Of a stretch of 48,996 nucleotides of DNA, positions 8,475 through 17,744 are shown piece by piece. This stretch comes from an uncultured Alphaproteobacteria bacterium (GTDB taxonomy: Bacteria; Pseudomonadota; Alphaproteobacteria; Micavibrionales; Micavibrionaceae). The DNA is taken from contig CALHAW010000017.1 of NCBI GenBank assembly GCA_937934135.1, forward strand, positions 1 to 48,996, in the 5' to 3' direction. The stretch's first letter is position 1. Every line of letters begins with the position of its first letter. A program made the translations under genes and the position numbers. Under the pieces are notes generated by a model. That model was given only the letters and a program-made list of their open reading frames with translations. It did not search any database and was not told the origin of the DNA.

Positions 8475-9077
8475 TTAAAAATCGACCGCTTTCCATTCAT
8501 AACGTGGCAATGTTAAATCTGGATCTTGCGACATAACGGCCGCGGGAGAGCGGGATAAATTAAACAAATCAATATATTTTTGTTCAACCTGATATAAACG
8601 CCCCTTACCCACGGTTCGTTCTTTTTTCGTAATTGGTTTTATATGATCAATAAATACTGTTTCAAGCTGTATTCCCTTTTCAGGGTCTTGGACAAATGCG
8701 CATTCAATAAATTCGCGTTGATACTCTCCAAAACTATCAAGGTGATTATAGTAAATTCTGATTGCTTTTCGGTATTGCTCCACCCGTGCATGTTCAATCG
8801 TATGCGGATATTGTAAATTTAACTCTAAAAATGATCCGCAAATTCCATACAATAATGTTCCCTTACGCGGGGTGCAGGATTGGACAATCATGAATAAAAC
8901 AAAAATAACAATAAAGCCGCCAACTCCATATTTAATACCCTCGGTACTGGTTGCTTTTTTTTGAATGGCAGGCCATTTTTTTTTAAGCCACACAACCGCA
9001 TTTTTAAAAAGTACGGATGGCTTCACCCCCTTTAAAGAAGTTATTTTTATTTTAAGGGATTTCAAATGCGCTTTCAT
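8475..9077 (-). CDS. Unknown membrane protein at end of dot operon
   Basis: A 200-residue protein I do not recognise. Residues 1-50 are strongly basic (about a dozen Lys), followed by one membrane segment at about 53-68 (GVGGFIVIFVLFMIVQSC) and a C-terminal domain of about 130 residues. Its charge pattern predicts the basic end in the cytoplasm and the rest in the periplasm. A Cys right after the membrane segment is not a lipobox in the usual place. Its ATG overlaps the TAA of dotO by one base (TAATG), so it is translationally coupled to the ATPase gene. Legionella has nothing obviously similar after icmB. It is probably an accessory Dot/Icm inner-membrane protein. Confidence 0.7.
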   Translation of the reverse strand: MKAHLKSLKIKITSLKGVKPSVLFKNAVVWLKKKWPAIQKKATSTEGIKYGVGGFIVIFVLFMIVQSCTPRKGTLLYGICGSFLELNLQYPHTIEHARVEQYRKAIRIYYNHLDSFGEYQREFIECAFVQDPEKGIQLETVFIDHIKPITKKERTVGKGRLYQVEQKYIDLFNLSRSPAAVMSQDPDLTLPRYEWKAVDF

Positions 9078-12000
9078 TAAGCGCCCTCGGATGGTTCATC
9101 TGGTTTTTGATCATCATCTGCACTGCTTGTATCAAAGAAATCTTCATCTGATCCTTTATTATAAAACGGGCTTTCATGGGGTGGGGATTTATGAAGTCCT
9201 GTTCCACTGGCTTCAACCAATTCCTCTACAATCCCATCAATCACCTGTGAAAGCGCGGCAGAGCGGGTATTTCCTGATTCTGCTATTTCTAAAATACGGC
9301 GCTTAATTTCCCCCCGCGCACTGCCTCCCGGGAAATTAGCCGCCAACATAGTTCGCGCCCTATGCGCACCTAAGCGATTATAAAGGCGGGATCGAATTGC
9401 CACATCTTCAGAGGACGTTGAAAGCGCCCAAAGCTCAATCGGCCCCAACGTATTATACAGATGCTGTTCATAACGCCCATCAACTGTTCCCAAAACAAAA
9501 AGCACTGGCGCACCCGTTGATTTTGGTCCTGTTAATTTATGGCGGATCACGCCACGCGCCGTTTCTGATAAACCAAACCGTTCAACAATATTATCAACGG
9601 CCTGATCGGAAATGGCCGCGCCCAAAACCCAAACACCCGTTGCCAGATCAATCATATTATCATCAAAATCATCTAATAATTGTGATGACAATGCAATTTG
9701 TACCCCGCGCTTCCGTCCTTCACGCACATCACGAATTACCTGATTACGGACAGATTGTGATTGGTTGGTACGATGAAATTCATCATAACAAAGACGTTTT
9801 GGGGTTTCAATAATATCTTGTATGCGTTTTTCATGATAAGGCTGAAATTTCTCAGGAATATTAATTAACATTTCTGGACCAACCCACCATTCACGCACCA
9901 AAATATTCCGTGCCAACATATACATGATGGCCGTTTGGCGATCTGCCGTATCATCCCCTTGGGGGGATACATCCATTAAATCAAGGGCGCAAACACGCGC
10001 TTCAGAAACATCAAATTTTGTAACACCTGCTAAAATAGGAAATTCCCGAATGGACGATGTAATCATCCGTTCAAACGCATTAATCACATTTTCTGACGTC
10101 GCGCCAATAGATGTTTGTTCTAACAAGTTACGAATTTGGGGACGGCGTGACGCTGTAATTGTATCGGCCAAAGATGGGGCAGCATAGCGTTGCGCCTTAA
10201 TTGCATTTTCAATTTCATCCACTTCGAACAAGCGATCCACCACATCCCACCAATATGGATCTGCAGGCAGATGAATTTTATGGCGTTGCAATGCTTCATC
10301 AATTTCTGCATCAAGGCGTACTAAATAAGGGCGCGGCTCTGAATTGGCGGCCGTATCATCACGCCAACGATACATCTCATCAACAACCAAACCAGATAAT
10401 TGTTGAATCCCATCATAAGGATGCTCTGCTCCGGGCGGCGTACAAAGAAGCGTTAAAAGCTCAACCAAATAGCTACGCTCATCAATAAGCGGATAACGAC
10501 ATCCTAATTGCGTATCAAACGGATTTACTGCAAATTCTTGTGTCATGCGAAAGCGGTAATATTCGACTTCATTTTGACGTTCTTCAGGTAAGGCCTCTTT
10601 AATAAGTGACACAATCCCCGATGAAGATGGGCCAATATCGATCACCGCCACATAAGGCAGTTTTTGGATACCTGGGCTTAAAATAGTCGCTAAATTCATT
10701 GAATTTAAAAGAACAGATTTACCCGCACCCGGTTGCGCAAACATTAAATCAAACCATGTTGTGGTGACATTCGTCCCTGTTTGATACGGCCATACTTTTC
10801 CGTCAGGCGTTCTAAACAACATCGCGCCATTATCAAACGGGGAAGATGGGCGTTGCCACGGCATTAATTTCATCACTTCATACATGGGCGCAATGGCAAC
10901 AGGCGCCGTTCCCGCACAGTGAATACCCATAGCAGACGACATCACACAATCTAATGGATCACCTGAAAATTCACTGACTTGGCAATACCCCCAACTCTCC
11001 ATCGCTTGAATAAGATTGGCTAAGCGATCTTCAAGTAATTCTAAATTATTTCCTGGCGCCCATGTCGCCGCAGATATCCGCATACGCACAACAGGCTCTT
11101 TTCGTGCCATGCGTTGCAACCCTTCAAGGGAATATTTTATTTGTTTATTCAAGGCATTGGTTACACCCAAAATAGTTGCCAAAAATCCACGAAGCGCGGT
11201 TGAATACGCGCCGCCCCCTTCAATCAAAATTGAAAATCTATATGGAACTTCTGATTCAAATAAACGGTTTAACAACATCGGAAAGGGGCTTGGATCCATC
11301 GGCGCAAGAGTAATATCGGCCCCACCCCAATAATGGGGTCCAATTCTTACCACCGATTCATTGATAATTTGGGCATCCATAAGCGCTAATTGCTGACGCA
11401 AAGACGGCCATAAAATTTCTGACATATCTGTCTTACTCGTCGGCGCGCGTGCAGGAATCGGGTCACCAGGCAGGCAGGCCTCCCAATCCTCATGGGACTT
11501 GGTGGGATATAAATTATTTTTAACCGCTAATAATCCTTCTTTGGCGGTCAATGTTTTACCGACTATGCCCAACTCATCAAGAGAAGACATGATAGAGGCA
11601 ATATAACTTTTATGACGGGTCCGTAGAATATCAAGCGCCGCTAATGGATATTGCGCTGTTCCTGCATTCACCCATTTTTTATTCTGGCTTTCTTTTTGCG
11701 CCCGCTTCATTTCATTTTTTGACAAAACAGAAGGACGCGTCCAAAGAACGAAATAGCATTCTTCATAGGATAAATAGCGTGACAAATGCCGCACCCGTTC
11801 ATCAAAAATATCCTTCACACCCAATCCGGTATCTTCCGCCGTTTGGCGGGCAGGATGCAATAAATCCTCTAAGCTCTTTTTTGTGCGCTCTTTATCACGG
11901 ATGAAATAAACCTGCATCGCGTGGCCTTGACGGTCAAAACGCGCACCAATTTTAATGGTTGCTCCCTCAATTAAATAGGCAAATTCTTCTTCACCCACTA

Positions 12001-12160
12001 ACTGACGGCTTCCCTCAATCTTCACATAAGACACAAGCGAGCCATCAGACGCCACAATCACATTTTCACTATCTCCTGTTTCAAGGCGGATATAGCTTTC
12101 CAATGATTGCTTCATAGCAACCTGAAAAGGGGCGAGGATTTTATTAAAAAATGATGGCAT
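9077..12160 (-). CDS. dotO: Dot/Icm ATPase DotO (IcmB)
   Basis: About 1027 residues, close to the Legionella DotO length. This VirB4-like ATPase powers the type IVB secretion channel from the inner-membrane face. Walker A is in FAQPGAGKSVLLNSMN near residue 478, Walker B in RLCYDEFHRT near residue 789, and a sensor-like SSQLLDDFDDNM lies downstream. The N-terminal 400 residues correspond to the DotO membrane-contact region. The frame can be extended one codon to a TTG at 12163; I use the ATG at 12160. No good Shine-Dalgarno is present. Instead, a perfect 11-base inverted repeat ends ten bases before the start. Gene order dotP-dotN-dotO matches Legionella icmD-icmJ-icmB. Confidence 0.95.
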   Translation of the reverse strand: MPSFFNKILAPFQVAMKQSLESYIRLETGDSENVIVASDGSLVSYVKIEGSRQLVGEEEFAYLIEGATIKIGARFDRQGHAMQVYFIRDKERTKKSLEDLLHPARQTAEDTGLGVKDIFDERVRHLSRYLSYEECYFVLWTRPSVLSKNEMKRAQKESQNKKWVNAGTAQYPLAALDILRTRHKSYIASIMSSLDELGIVGKTLTAKEGLLAVKNNLYPTKSHEDWEACLPGDPIPARAPTSKTDMSEILWPSLRQQLALMDAQIINESVVRIGPHYWGGADITLAPMDPSPFPMLLNRLFESEVPYRFSILIEGGGAYSTALRGFLATILGVTNALNKQIKYSLEGLQRMARKEPVVRMRISAATWAPGNNLELLEDRLANLIQAMESWGYCQVSEFSGDPLDCVMSSAMGIHCAGTAPVAIAPMYEVMKLMPWQRPSSPFDNGAMLFRTPDGKVWPYQTGTNVTTTWFDLMFAQPGAGKSVLLNSMNLATILSPGIQKLPYVAVIDIGPSSSGIVSLIKEALPEERQNEVEYYRFRMTQEFAVNPFDTQLGCRYPLIDERSYLVELLTLLCTPPGAEHPYDGIQQLSGLVVDEMYRWRDDTAANSEPRPYLVRLDAEIDEALQRHKIHLPADPYWWDVVDRLFEVDEIENAIKAQRYAAPSLADTITASRRPQIRNLLEQTSIGATSENVINAFERMITSSIREFPILAGVTKFDVSEARVCALDLMDVSPQGDDTADRQTAIMYMLARNILVREWWVGPEMLINIPEKFQPYHEKRIQDIIETPKRLCYDEFHRTNQSQSVRNQVIRDVREGRKRGVQIALSSQLLDDFDDNMIDLATGVWVLGAAISDQAVDNIVERFGLSETARGVIRHKLTGPKSTGAPVLFVLGTVDGRYEQHLYNTLGPIELWALSTSSEDVAIRSRLYNRLGAHRARTMLAANFPGGSARGEIKRRILEIAESGNTRSAALSQVIDGIVEELVEASGTGLHKSPPHESPFYNKGSDEDFFDTSSADDDQKPDEPSEGA

Positions 12161-12170
12161 CAATCTATCT

Positions 12171-12198
12171 GTATAATATTCATTATAGAATATTATAC
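12171..12198. promoter_or_regulatory. Perfect 28-bp inverted repeat before dotO
   Basis: GTATAATATTC (12171-12181), a six-base spacer and its exact reverse complement GAATATTATAC (12188-12198) lie in the 89-base gap between dotN and dotO. The repeat ends ten bases before the dotO start and occupies the place where a ribosome-binding site would be expected. It could be a dimeric repressor operator, a promoter (it contains TATAAT on both strands) or an RNA hairpin controlling dotO translation. Confidence 0.6.
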
Positions 12199-12249
12199 AT
12201 TCATGTCACTGAATAGGAAAATTAAGAATTAATAAGACTTTAAAAGGGC

Positions 12250-12948
12250 TTACGCGGCTTGATCGCTTATCAACTGCGCATAAGAATTTTTCCACTTACT
12301 CGGCACTTTTCCTCCAAATGGCCCATCTTTTGATCGCCAATAGGCCAAAATCTGCGGAAATTGGTTAAATTCCAAATCACCTTCTTTAATAATACGCCGA
12401 TCCAGCGGGAAAAGACGAATACCTTCCAGTTTTTTTTGTGCCTCAACATATTTACGGGGGCCTAAAAAATCACGCATTACAATAGATAAAATATTGGGAT
12501 CATCGGTATGAATACGGGCTTTTGCCTCTTCGCGCCGCGCCATAATGACATCCAACGCTTTTTTCGCTGTTTCTGCCATGGATCCTTGTGAAATACGCGA
12601 TACATAAATCGCCCGCGCAACATGATGAAGGTCTTTTTGTTCAATTTCAGGAAGCCATACCAAAACGCCTGAACGCATTTGATTCACTTTATCAATATTA
12701 AAACATTGATGACAGAAAATGCAGGATGTTGCCATATTATCCATGACTAAATTGGTTGTATCGCCATCCAGGAAATGAACATCTTGATATTTTTTGGAAA
12801 TAAAACCGCAAATCTGGCATTCATGCTGATCGCGTTCTAGAATTTTTTGACGGATCGCAGGGTCTAACTTACCGTCCCCCTCTTCCGAATTAGTTTGAGC
12901 ACCGCGCTGTTCCAGCGCGATGCCCAATGTGATTGGTATATTCTGCAT
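12250..12948 (-). CDS. dotN: Dot/Icm protein DotN (IcmJ)
   Basis: A 232-residue soluble protein matching IcmJ/DotN. Two CxxC pairs, ECQICGF near residue 40 and SCIFCHQC near residue 76, form an HNH-like zinc site, which is the family's structural core. In Legionella, DotN is part of the DotL-DotM coupling complex that delivers effectors to the channel; DotL and DotM themselves are not in this window. It starts 12 bases after dotP and precedes dotO, the Legionella order. The ribosome-binding site is weak, so translation may depend on the upstream gene. Confidence 0.93.
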   Translation of the reverse strand: MQNIPITLGIALEQRGAQTNSEEGDGKLDPAIRQKILERDQHECQICGFISKKYQDVHFLDGDTTNLVMDNMATSCIFCHQCFNIDKVNQMRSGVLVWLPEIEQKDLHHVARAIYVSRISQGSMAETAKKALDVIMARREEAKARIHTDDPNILSIVMRDFLGPRKYVEAQKKLEGIRLFPLDRRIIKEGDLEFNQFPQILAYWRSKDGPFGGKVPSKWKNSYAQLISDQAA

Positions 12949-12960
12949 TAATAAAGATAC

Positions 12961-13365
12961 TTACTGAACAGCGAAGTCAACTCTGTTCAAGTCAGCTGCC
13001 GTAACGTTGTTACCGTCACCCACTGTCTCTCTCATTGCTTCGAAGACAATCGGTAGGGCAAACAAACCACCACCGGCGGCCAGACGAATGGCACCCTCTT
13101 GGATTTTTGTGTTCGATGGGCTTTCAACATGGTCCTTGATTTTCAAGATCCCTAAAACACCCAACAAAATACCGATCATATATGACACACCTGTCAAAAG
13201 ACCCGGTAGATCCTGAATCGATGTCGTAATATTACTTGCGATAGAGCTGAAGTCATTACTACCCGCTCCAGCAGCAGCAGCCAATGCGTCTTCTGCCCCA
13301 CTTGTTACACCAACATATAATGCTGCTGAAAACATTAAACTCTTTTTTCTAATTACTTTGATCAT
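12961..13365 (-). CDS. dotP: Dot/Icm membrane protein DotP (IcmD)
   Basis: A 134-residue protein of the IcmC/IcmD/TraQ family. It has a hydrophobic N-terminal signal or membrane segment (SLMFSAALYVGVT), an Ala-rich spacer, and a second membrane segment (GVSYMIGILLGVLGILKI). The conserved block DHVESPSNTKIQEGAIRLAAGGGLFALP follows and identifies the family. The frame is open 12 codons further upstream, but ATG 13365 has AAGGAG eight bases before it, which decides the start. Only one IcmC/IcmD-type gene is present where Legionella has two (icmC and icmD). A 292-base gap with phased repeats precedes the gene, so it probably has its own promoter. Confidence 0.88.
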   Translation of the reverse strand: MIKVIRKKSLMFSAALYVGVTSGAEDALAAAAGAGSNDFSSIASNITTSIQDLPGLLTGVSYMIGILLGVLGILKIKDHVESPSNTKIQEGAIRLAAGGGLFALPIVFEAMRETVGDGNNVTAADLNRVDFAVQ

Positions 13366-13517
13366 TTTCACTCTCCTTGTTAATTTTGAATAATCAATCA
13401 CAAATCATATTCTACATGACTTATAAAAATTTTGCGATTTTTTGCATGTCCTTCAATAAATAAACAACCTTGGACATACCTCTAATCTATAATTCTATTA
13501 AACCATATTTTGCCCAA

Positions 13518-13634
13518 TTAAGGCAAATTTAAGGCGTTTTTACTAAAAAATACTTACTATCCTATTGTTTTTAAACAAATTTATTTTTCAAACTTTAAGG
13601 CAGTCTTTTTGTTAAAATAAGGCAAAAATAGGGC
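13518..13634. promoter_or_regulatory. Helically phased TTAAGGC repeats upstream of dotP
   Basis: Five copies of TTAAGGC or close variants start at 13518, 13529, 13595, 13617 (ATAAGGC) and 13628 (ATAGGGC), in an otherwise very AT-rich 256-base gap between dotF and dotP. The spacings are 11, 66, 22 and 11 bases, all multiples of 11, so the copies fall on one face of the helix. The first and last pairs form two related 20-base units (16 of 20 identical). This is the layout of an activator or repressor binding array for the dotP-dotN-dotO transcript. The protein is unknown. Confidence 0.5.
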
Positions 13635-13657
13635 GTAATTGATTTTTCTGACTAATT

Positions 13658-15013
13658 TTACTGCTGAACGCGCCCGTCTGATCCAATAACAACCCACCGC
13701 CCATCTTGTATTAAAATTGATCTAACCTTACCCAATCCCCGTACAGAACTTCCCACGGTTACAGCCGTAATGTCTTGTTTTCCCTTTTCGGAAATCCACG
13801 CCTTACCAGGTTGCGCCGCGCGTAATTCCCAAACAACTCTTTTTTCTTTAACTTTTGGCGGTGCCACCTCTTTTGAAATAGATGCTTTTTGTTGCGCTGC
13901 CTCTTTTTGTTTCTTTTTCAACGCGGCCTGCTGCGCCCTAGCCTTAGCCGCCGCAGCACTTACAGCCTGCGCCTGTTCCATCCGTTCTTTTTCTGCCGCT
14001 AAGCGTTTCTTGGATGCTTCCATTTTTACAAGCGCTTCTTTTTCAATACGGGCCTGCTCTGCCAATCGTGCTTTTTCACGTTTTAACTTTTCCACTTCAT
14101 GACGCAACTGCGCCATTTCATTTTCGATCGCTTGCGCTTCTTGCCTTTGCTTTTGAAGTGCCACAGCCTGTTGCTCATCAATTTTTTGCGCATCCGCTTT
14201 ATCTTGCGGCTCTATCACTTGTGCAATCGGCACGAACGTAAGATCTTCTTGTGATTGAGTAATAATTTTTGTTTCTTCTGGCGTATTATCGCCTTCCAAC
14301 TCCATTAAATCTTTTTCAAAATCAGAAGACGCATTATCTTTTGCCGCCGCAGAGTCTTCGGGAATAAAATCCATCTGGCTTTTTAAAACATCGCCTGACG
14401 CGGAAACAAACTCCCCAACAGGCTCTTCATTGCTTGACTCTGGAAGCGTAGAAACAAACTGGCTCACTTTTTTTGAAGGGGCGGGGTTTTGAACAGGTGC
14501 AATTTCTAAATCCTTAACAATCGCACCGTCTTTCAAATTATTGGGTAGAACATTAAGGGCATCAGGCTCATATAAAAATGCTTGTTGCTCCCCTTGGCTT
14601 TCGGGCGCGGTCGGGGTGATATCTTTTGATTGTGACTGCCCAAAAACCTCCCCATCTGTTGCGCCCTTCATCGTCAAGGCTGATTGAAAAGTTTCTACTT
14701 TTTGTTCTGCAGTCTTTGTCGTTACTTGAAAAACCAAAACAATTACACCCACAATAACCGCGCCAATAATTGCAATCTTATCAAAGCCAATATCAATGGC
14801 GAACTTCTTCTTTTCCGTACCAATCAGCGCATCATCTGCGCCGCCCATCCCGTCATTATCATCCTCTTCAAATAAAACCTCGTCTTCATCAAAAGACATG
14901 CCTTCATCTTTGATTTCATCAAAATCATCTAGATCGTCTTCAAAATCATCCTCATCAAACATCCCATCAAGGACATCATCATCTAAATCATAATCATCGT
15001 CTTCTATGCTCAT
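13658..15013 (-). CDS. dotF: Dot/Icm protein DotF (IcmG)
   Basis: A 451-residue single-pass inner-membrane protein. Residues 1-65 are extremely acidic (mostly Asp/Glu) and cytoplasmic. One membrane segment, IAIIGAVIVGVIVLVFQVT, is at about 80-98. Residues 280-385 form a long coiled coil rich in Gln, Glu, Ala and Lys. The C-terminal domain VVWELRAAQPGKAWISEK to WVVIGSDGRVQQ matches the C-terminus of IcmG/DotF, which contributes to the periplasmic wing of the core complex. It is longer than the roughly 270-residue Legionella protein because of the acidic tail and coiled coil. It starts seven bases after dotG. The following 292-base gap lacks the icmC gene that Legionella has there. Confidence 0.85.
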   Translation of the reverse strand: MSIEDDDYDLDDDVLDGMFDEDDFEDDLDDFDEIKDEGMSFDEDEVLFEEDDNDGMGGADDALIGTEKKKFAIDIGFDKIAIIGAVIVGVIVLVFQVTTKTAEQKVETFQSALTMKGATDGEVFGQSQSKDITPTAPESQGEQQAFLYEPDALNVLPNNLKDGAIVKDLEIAPVQNPAPSKKVSQFVSTLPESSNEEPVGEFVSASGDVLKSQMDFIPEDSAAAKDNASSDFEKDLMELEGDNTPEETKIITQSQEDLTFVPIAQVIEPQDKADAQKIDEQQAVALQKQRQEAQAIENEMAQLRHEVEKLKREKARLAEQARIEKEALVKMEASKKRLAAEKERMEQAQAVSAAAAKARAQQAALKKKQKEAAQQKASISKEVAPPKVKEKRVVWELRAAQPGKAWISEKGKQDITAVTVGSSVRGLGKVRSILIQDGRWVVIGSDGRVQQ

Positions 15014-15020
15014 AATATCA

Positions 15021-16472
15021 TTACTGCGTTAAGTTAACGGGATTGAGGGAATTGACACCAAATGGTAGCGGCGCCTGACCATTATTTGCTGGCCCTAAAT
15101 TAACAGGCGCAATATTCAATCCTTGTGGTGGCGTTACCACAGGCGCCCGCGCTTGATCCACAACAGCGGAAGTAAACAAAACACCAACAGATGTCCCTGC
15201 CCGCACACGAACAAGGGGTTCAATATCATCCACCGTATCATCAATAATTTCTTCTAACTCTTCCCCCAATTCCGCAATACCAGAGGCCACTTCCTGATCC
15301 GTACTTAAATCATCATTATCAGTTGTTTCTGAAACGCTATCGCCTGAAATCGTAATTGATGTTCTACCAGAATTAGACACCGCATCCGTAAAGCCTGTGA
15401 TAAATTCTGCCGCCGCAGGAAGGAAAACACGCTTAAACAGGCGCGAATTAACATCTGTTGCCACCCCCGGTAATGTCGTTTCTGGATCAATCGCTACGCC
15501 ACTAACGGGATAATCCACCCCATCTAAAATAACCGCGCTAAAGCTAAGCGTTAGTAATTTTCCTGTCGATTCAAATGATCCAATCAGGCGTCCCCCACGC
15601 AATGGACCCGTAGCAATTTCTGCCAAAATAGGTCCCGGCACATCAGAATTGGCTTCGGTAATAAGCTGCGCATATTCAATCGTTCCCGCGGGCAAAAGAA
15701 TTTCAATATCAGAAGCTCCAGCCGCGCCCGCCGCTAAGGCTCGCGCTTCACGTTGTTGGCGAAGACGCTCTAATTCTGCTTCACGTTGCTGGCGCTCTTG
15801 CTCTGCCAGATTTTCTAAATACCCTAAATCCGCAATGGATAAGGTCTGTGGTGATTTTATTTGCTGATTAGCCAACACTGATTCCATCTGTTGTGACATG
15901 GCCTGCGCCAACGCATTAACGGCAGGCGTACGTGTGTCTTCTTCGGGTGCAGGCGGCGGCGCGGCATCTTCTACTTGAATTTGTTGTTGACGAAGGCGCT
16001 CTTCTTGCATTCTACGCCAGCGCTCTAACGGGTCTTCTTCTTCTGGTTCTTCAAATTGTAGCGGTAACGTGCCTTTTGGCGGTTCAACAGGCGTTGGTAC
16101 GGCGCTTTCGCTTTGGCGGATTGCATCTTCAATACGGCGATTATTTTCTTCTTCGACCGCTTGGCGATAGCTTTCTGATACTTCTGATGATCCTGGTGCT
16201 TCGGTCAAATCCGTGCTGCGTGACACTCTAGAATCTGGAGCTTTTCCGCCGCCACCGCTAAAGATTGAAATAATTAAAATAAATAAAATAAGCGCCGCAA
16301 TGATGACACCAATTTTTACAAATGCATTATTGCGCCATAAATCACCCAGCGTTGTGCCTTGATCGGCCAAATCATCAAATTCATCGTCAAAATCCTCCGC
16401 ATCGAAGGCATCATCAAACCCATTTTCCATCTCATCTAGTGGGGTTTTTATTTGATCGTCATCATCACTCAT
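15021..16472 (-). CDS. dotG: Dot/Icm core channel protein DotG (IcmE)
   Basis: About 483 residues. The C-terminal domain from LPAGTIEYAQLITEANSDV onward is VirB10/TrbI-like and includes GRLIGSFE, SAVILDGVDYPVSGVAIDP and FITGFTDAV. This is the part of DotG that spans to the outer membrane ring. An acidic N-terminal tail of about 45 residues precedes a membrane segment (VKIGVIIAALILFILIISIFSG) at about 53-74, then a Pro/Glu/Arg-rich coiled region. Legionella DotG is over 1000 residues with a long repeat region that is absent here. The frame can reach a TTG at 16475, but ATG 16472, with AAAGGA nine bases upstream, is the start. It overlaps the end of dotH by eight bases. Confidence 0.93.
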   Translation of the reverse strand: MSDDDDQIKTPLDEMENGFDDAFDAEDFDDEFDDLADQGTTLGDLWRNNAFVKIGVIIAALILFILIISIFSGGGGKAPDSRVSRSTDLTEAPGSSEVSESYRQAVEEENNRRIEDAIRQSESAVPTPVEPPKGTLPLQFEEPEEEDPLERWRRMQEERLRQQQIQVEDAAPPPAPEEDTRTPAVNALAQAMSQQMESVLANQQIKSPQTLSIADLGYLENLAEQERQQREAELERLRQQREARALAAGAAGASDIEILLPAGTIEYAQLITEANSDVPGPILAEIATGPLRGGRLIGSFESTGKLLTLSFSAVILDGVDYPVSGVAIDPETTLPGVATDVNSRLFKRVFLPAAAEFITGFTDAVSNSGRTSITISGDSVSETTDNDDLSTDQEVASGIAELGEELEEIIDDTVDDIEPLVRVRAGTSVGVLFTSAVVDQARAPVVTPPQGLNIAPVNLGPANNGQAPLPFGVNSLNPVNLTQ

Positions 16473-17658
16473 CAAACAAATCCTTTCCCGGGCTTAGACT
16501 GGCACGTAAAAATTTTCCTTTATCGGACAATAGCACGACGGGCGTATCATCAAGGGCATACACCTTCATTCCATCTGCCGATGAGACAGACTGATCCCAT
16601 CCAGGGGATAAAAGTGTTAAAGGCGTTCTTACATATGTTTTATTATTAATTTTATAGGCTGTTGTTCTACCATCAACACCCGTTACACTTAATTTATCCG
16701 CCGTGTCAGGCGGCGTTCCGTCTAAGACGGACATAATTAATGCCCCGCCCGCAACAACGCTGTTACCGCCTTCAATAAGCGGCGCAGTAGCAAATGGCCC
16801 ATATTCAGGAATACGGGCATCAACACGGTACTGTACCTCGTTACCACCCGTTTTTAACATCACCGTCACTGGCGTTTTAAGCGTCAAAAGCCGAATAGAC
16901 ATGTTACCATAGGCAGAATTAGACATGGGTGTAATGCGGATAATATGCCCGCCTTCTTCTGGTTCAATAATTTCAAAATCACCCGCCCAACTAATATCTT
17001 GAACAGGCCAGGGCGCGCCTGTTGCATCCAAAATATTCAAACTGGTGATATGCCCCACCGCTGTTTGAAGCGCCAACGGCGCAACGCCCGGATCAAGCGA
17101 TACTGTTTCCACATTAACCCGCGGGGTTGGTACACCGCCCACTGGCTCTTCCACGGCGCGGCGGGTAGAATCGTATTCTTGTAAAAGCCTACGAATATCT
17201 TCTGGTTTAAGCGGGAAAAGACCCGTTAGCGCCGCCTCATAAGCCTCACGGCGGATCTCTTCGGCCAACTCTGCAGATGATTTAGGTGCAGCGCCCTGTC
17301 CATTATTACGATTAGTGAGCTGAACAGAAGCACTCCCATCCCCTACATAATCAAACCCTTGGGTACGAATGCGAACATTGGTTGTTTCTACCGCAGGCAG
17401 CGCATCAGGCGGGGGCAAAACATCATTCAAATCTACAGCTTCTGGCTCTGGCGCAAATTCATCTACGACTATCTCGGGTTTTTCATTCAAGACATTGTCC
17501 GTTGGCTCTAAAAAACTCTCAAGATTAAAATCATCTTGTACGGTGGCGTCTTGCGCCATGATAGATGTCGAAAAACCCGCCATCACCAACAATAGCGCGA
17601 GAACAATCAATAATGGCTTATCTGATATATGTTGCAATGGTGATACACTCCGAATCAT
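16465..17658 (-). CDS. dotH: Dot/Icm outer-membrane ring protein DotH (IcmK)
   Basis: A 397-residue exported protein. The signal peptide (about residues 1-36, LLIVLALLLVMAGFSTSIMAQ) is followed by an acidic, Pro-rich linker and then the IcmK/DotH core from about residue 140. Recognisable blocks are LNILDATGAPWPVQDISW, VMLKTGGNEVQYRVDARIP and the C-terminal SPGWDQSVSSADGMKVYAL. DotH forms the outer-membrane ring with DotC and DotD and contacts the DotG C-terminus. DotC and DotD are encoded in the second cluster at 42.8-44.1 kb. No lipobox is visible. The gene lies between dotI (86 bases) and dotG (overlapping). Confidence 0.93.
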   Translation of the reverse strand: MIRSVSPLQHISDKPLLIVLALLLVMAGFSTSIMAQDATVQDDFNLESFLEPTDNVLNEKPEIVVDEFAPEPEAVDLNDVLPPPDALPAVETTNVRIRTQGFDYVGDGSASVQLTNRNNGQGAAPKSSAELAEEIRREAYEAALTGLFPLKPEDIRRLLQEYDSTRRAVEEPVGGVPTPRVNVETVSLDPGVAPLALQTAVGHITSLNILDATGAPWPVQDISWAGDFEIIEPEEGGHIIRITPMSNSAYGNMSIRLLTLKTPVTVMLKTGGNEVQYRVDARIPEYGPFATAPLIEGGNSVVAGGALIMSVLDGTPPDTADKLSVTGVDGRTTAYKINNKTYVRTPLTLLSPGWDQSVSSADGMKVYALDDTPVVLLSDKGKFLRASLSPGKDLFDE

Positions 17659-17744
17659 TCATAACAATATCCCTGCTGGCGCGCCATGTCACCCATTTCA
17701 GCGGCAATTTAAAGGGATCACCCCCATAAATTCACAAGGCTTGA

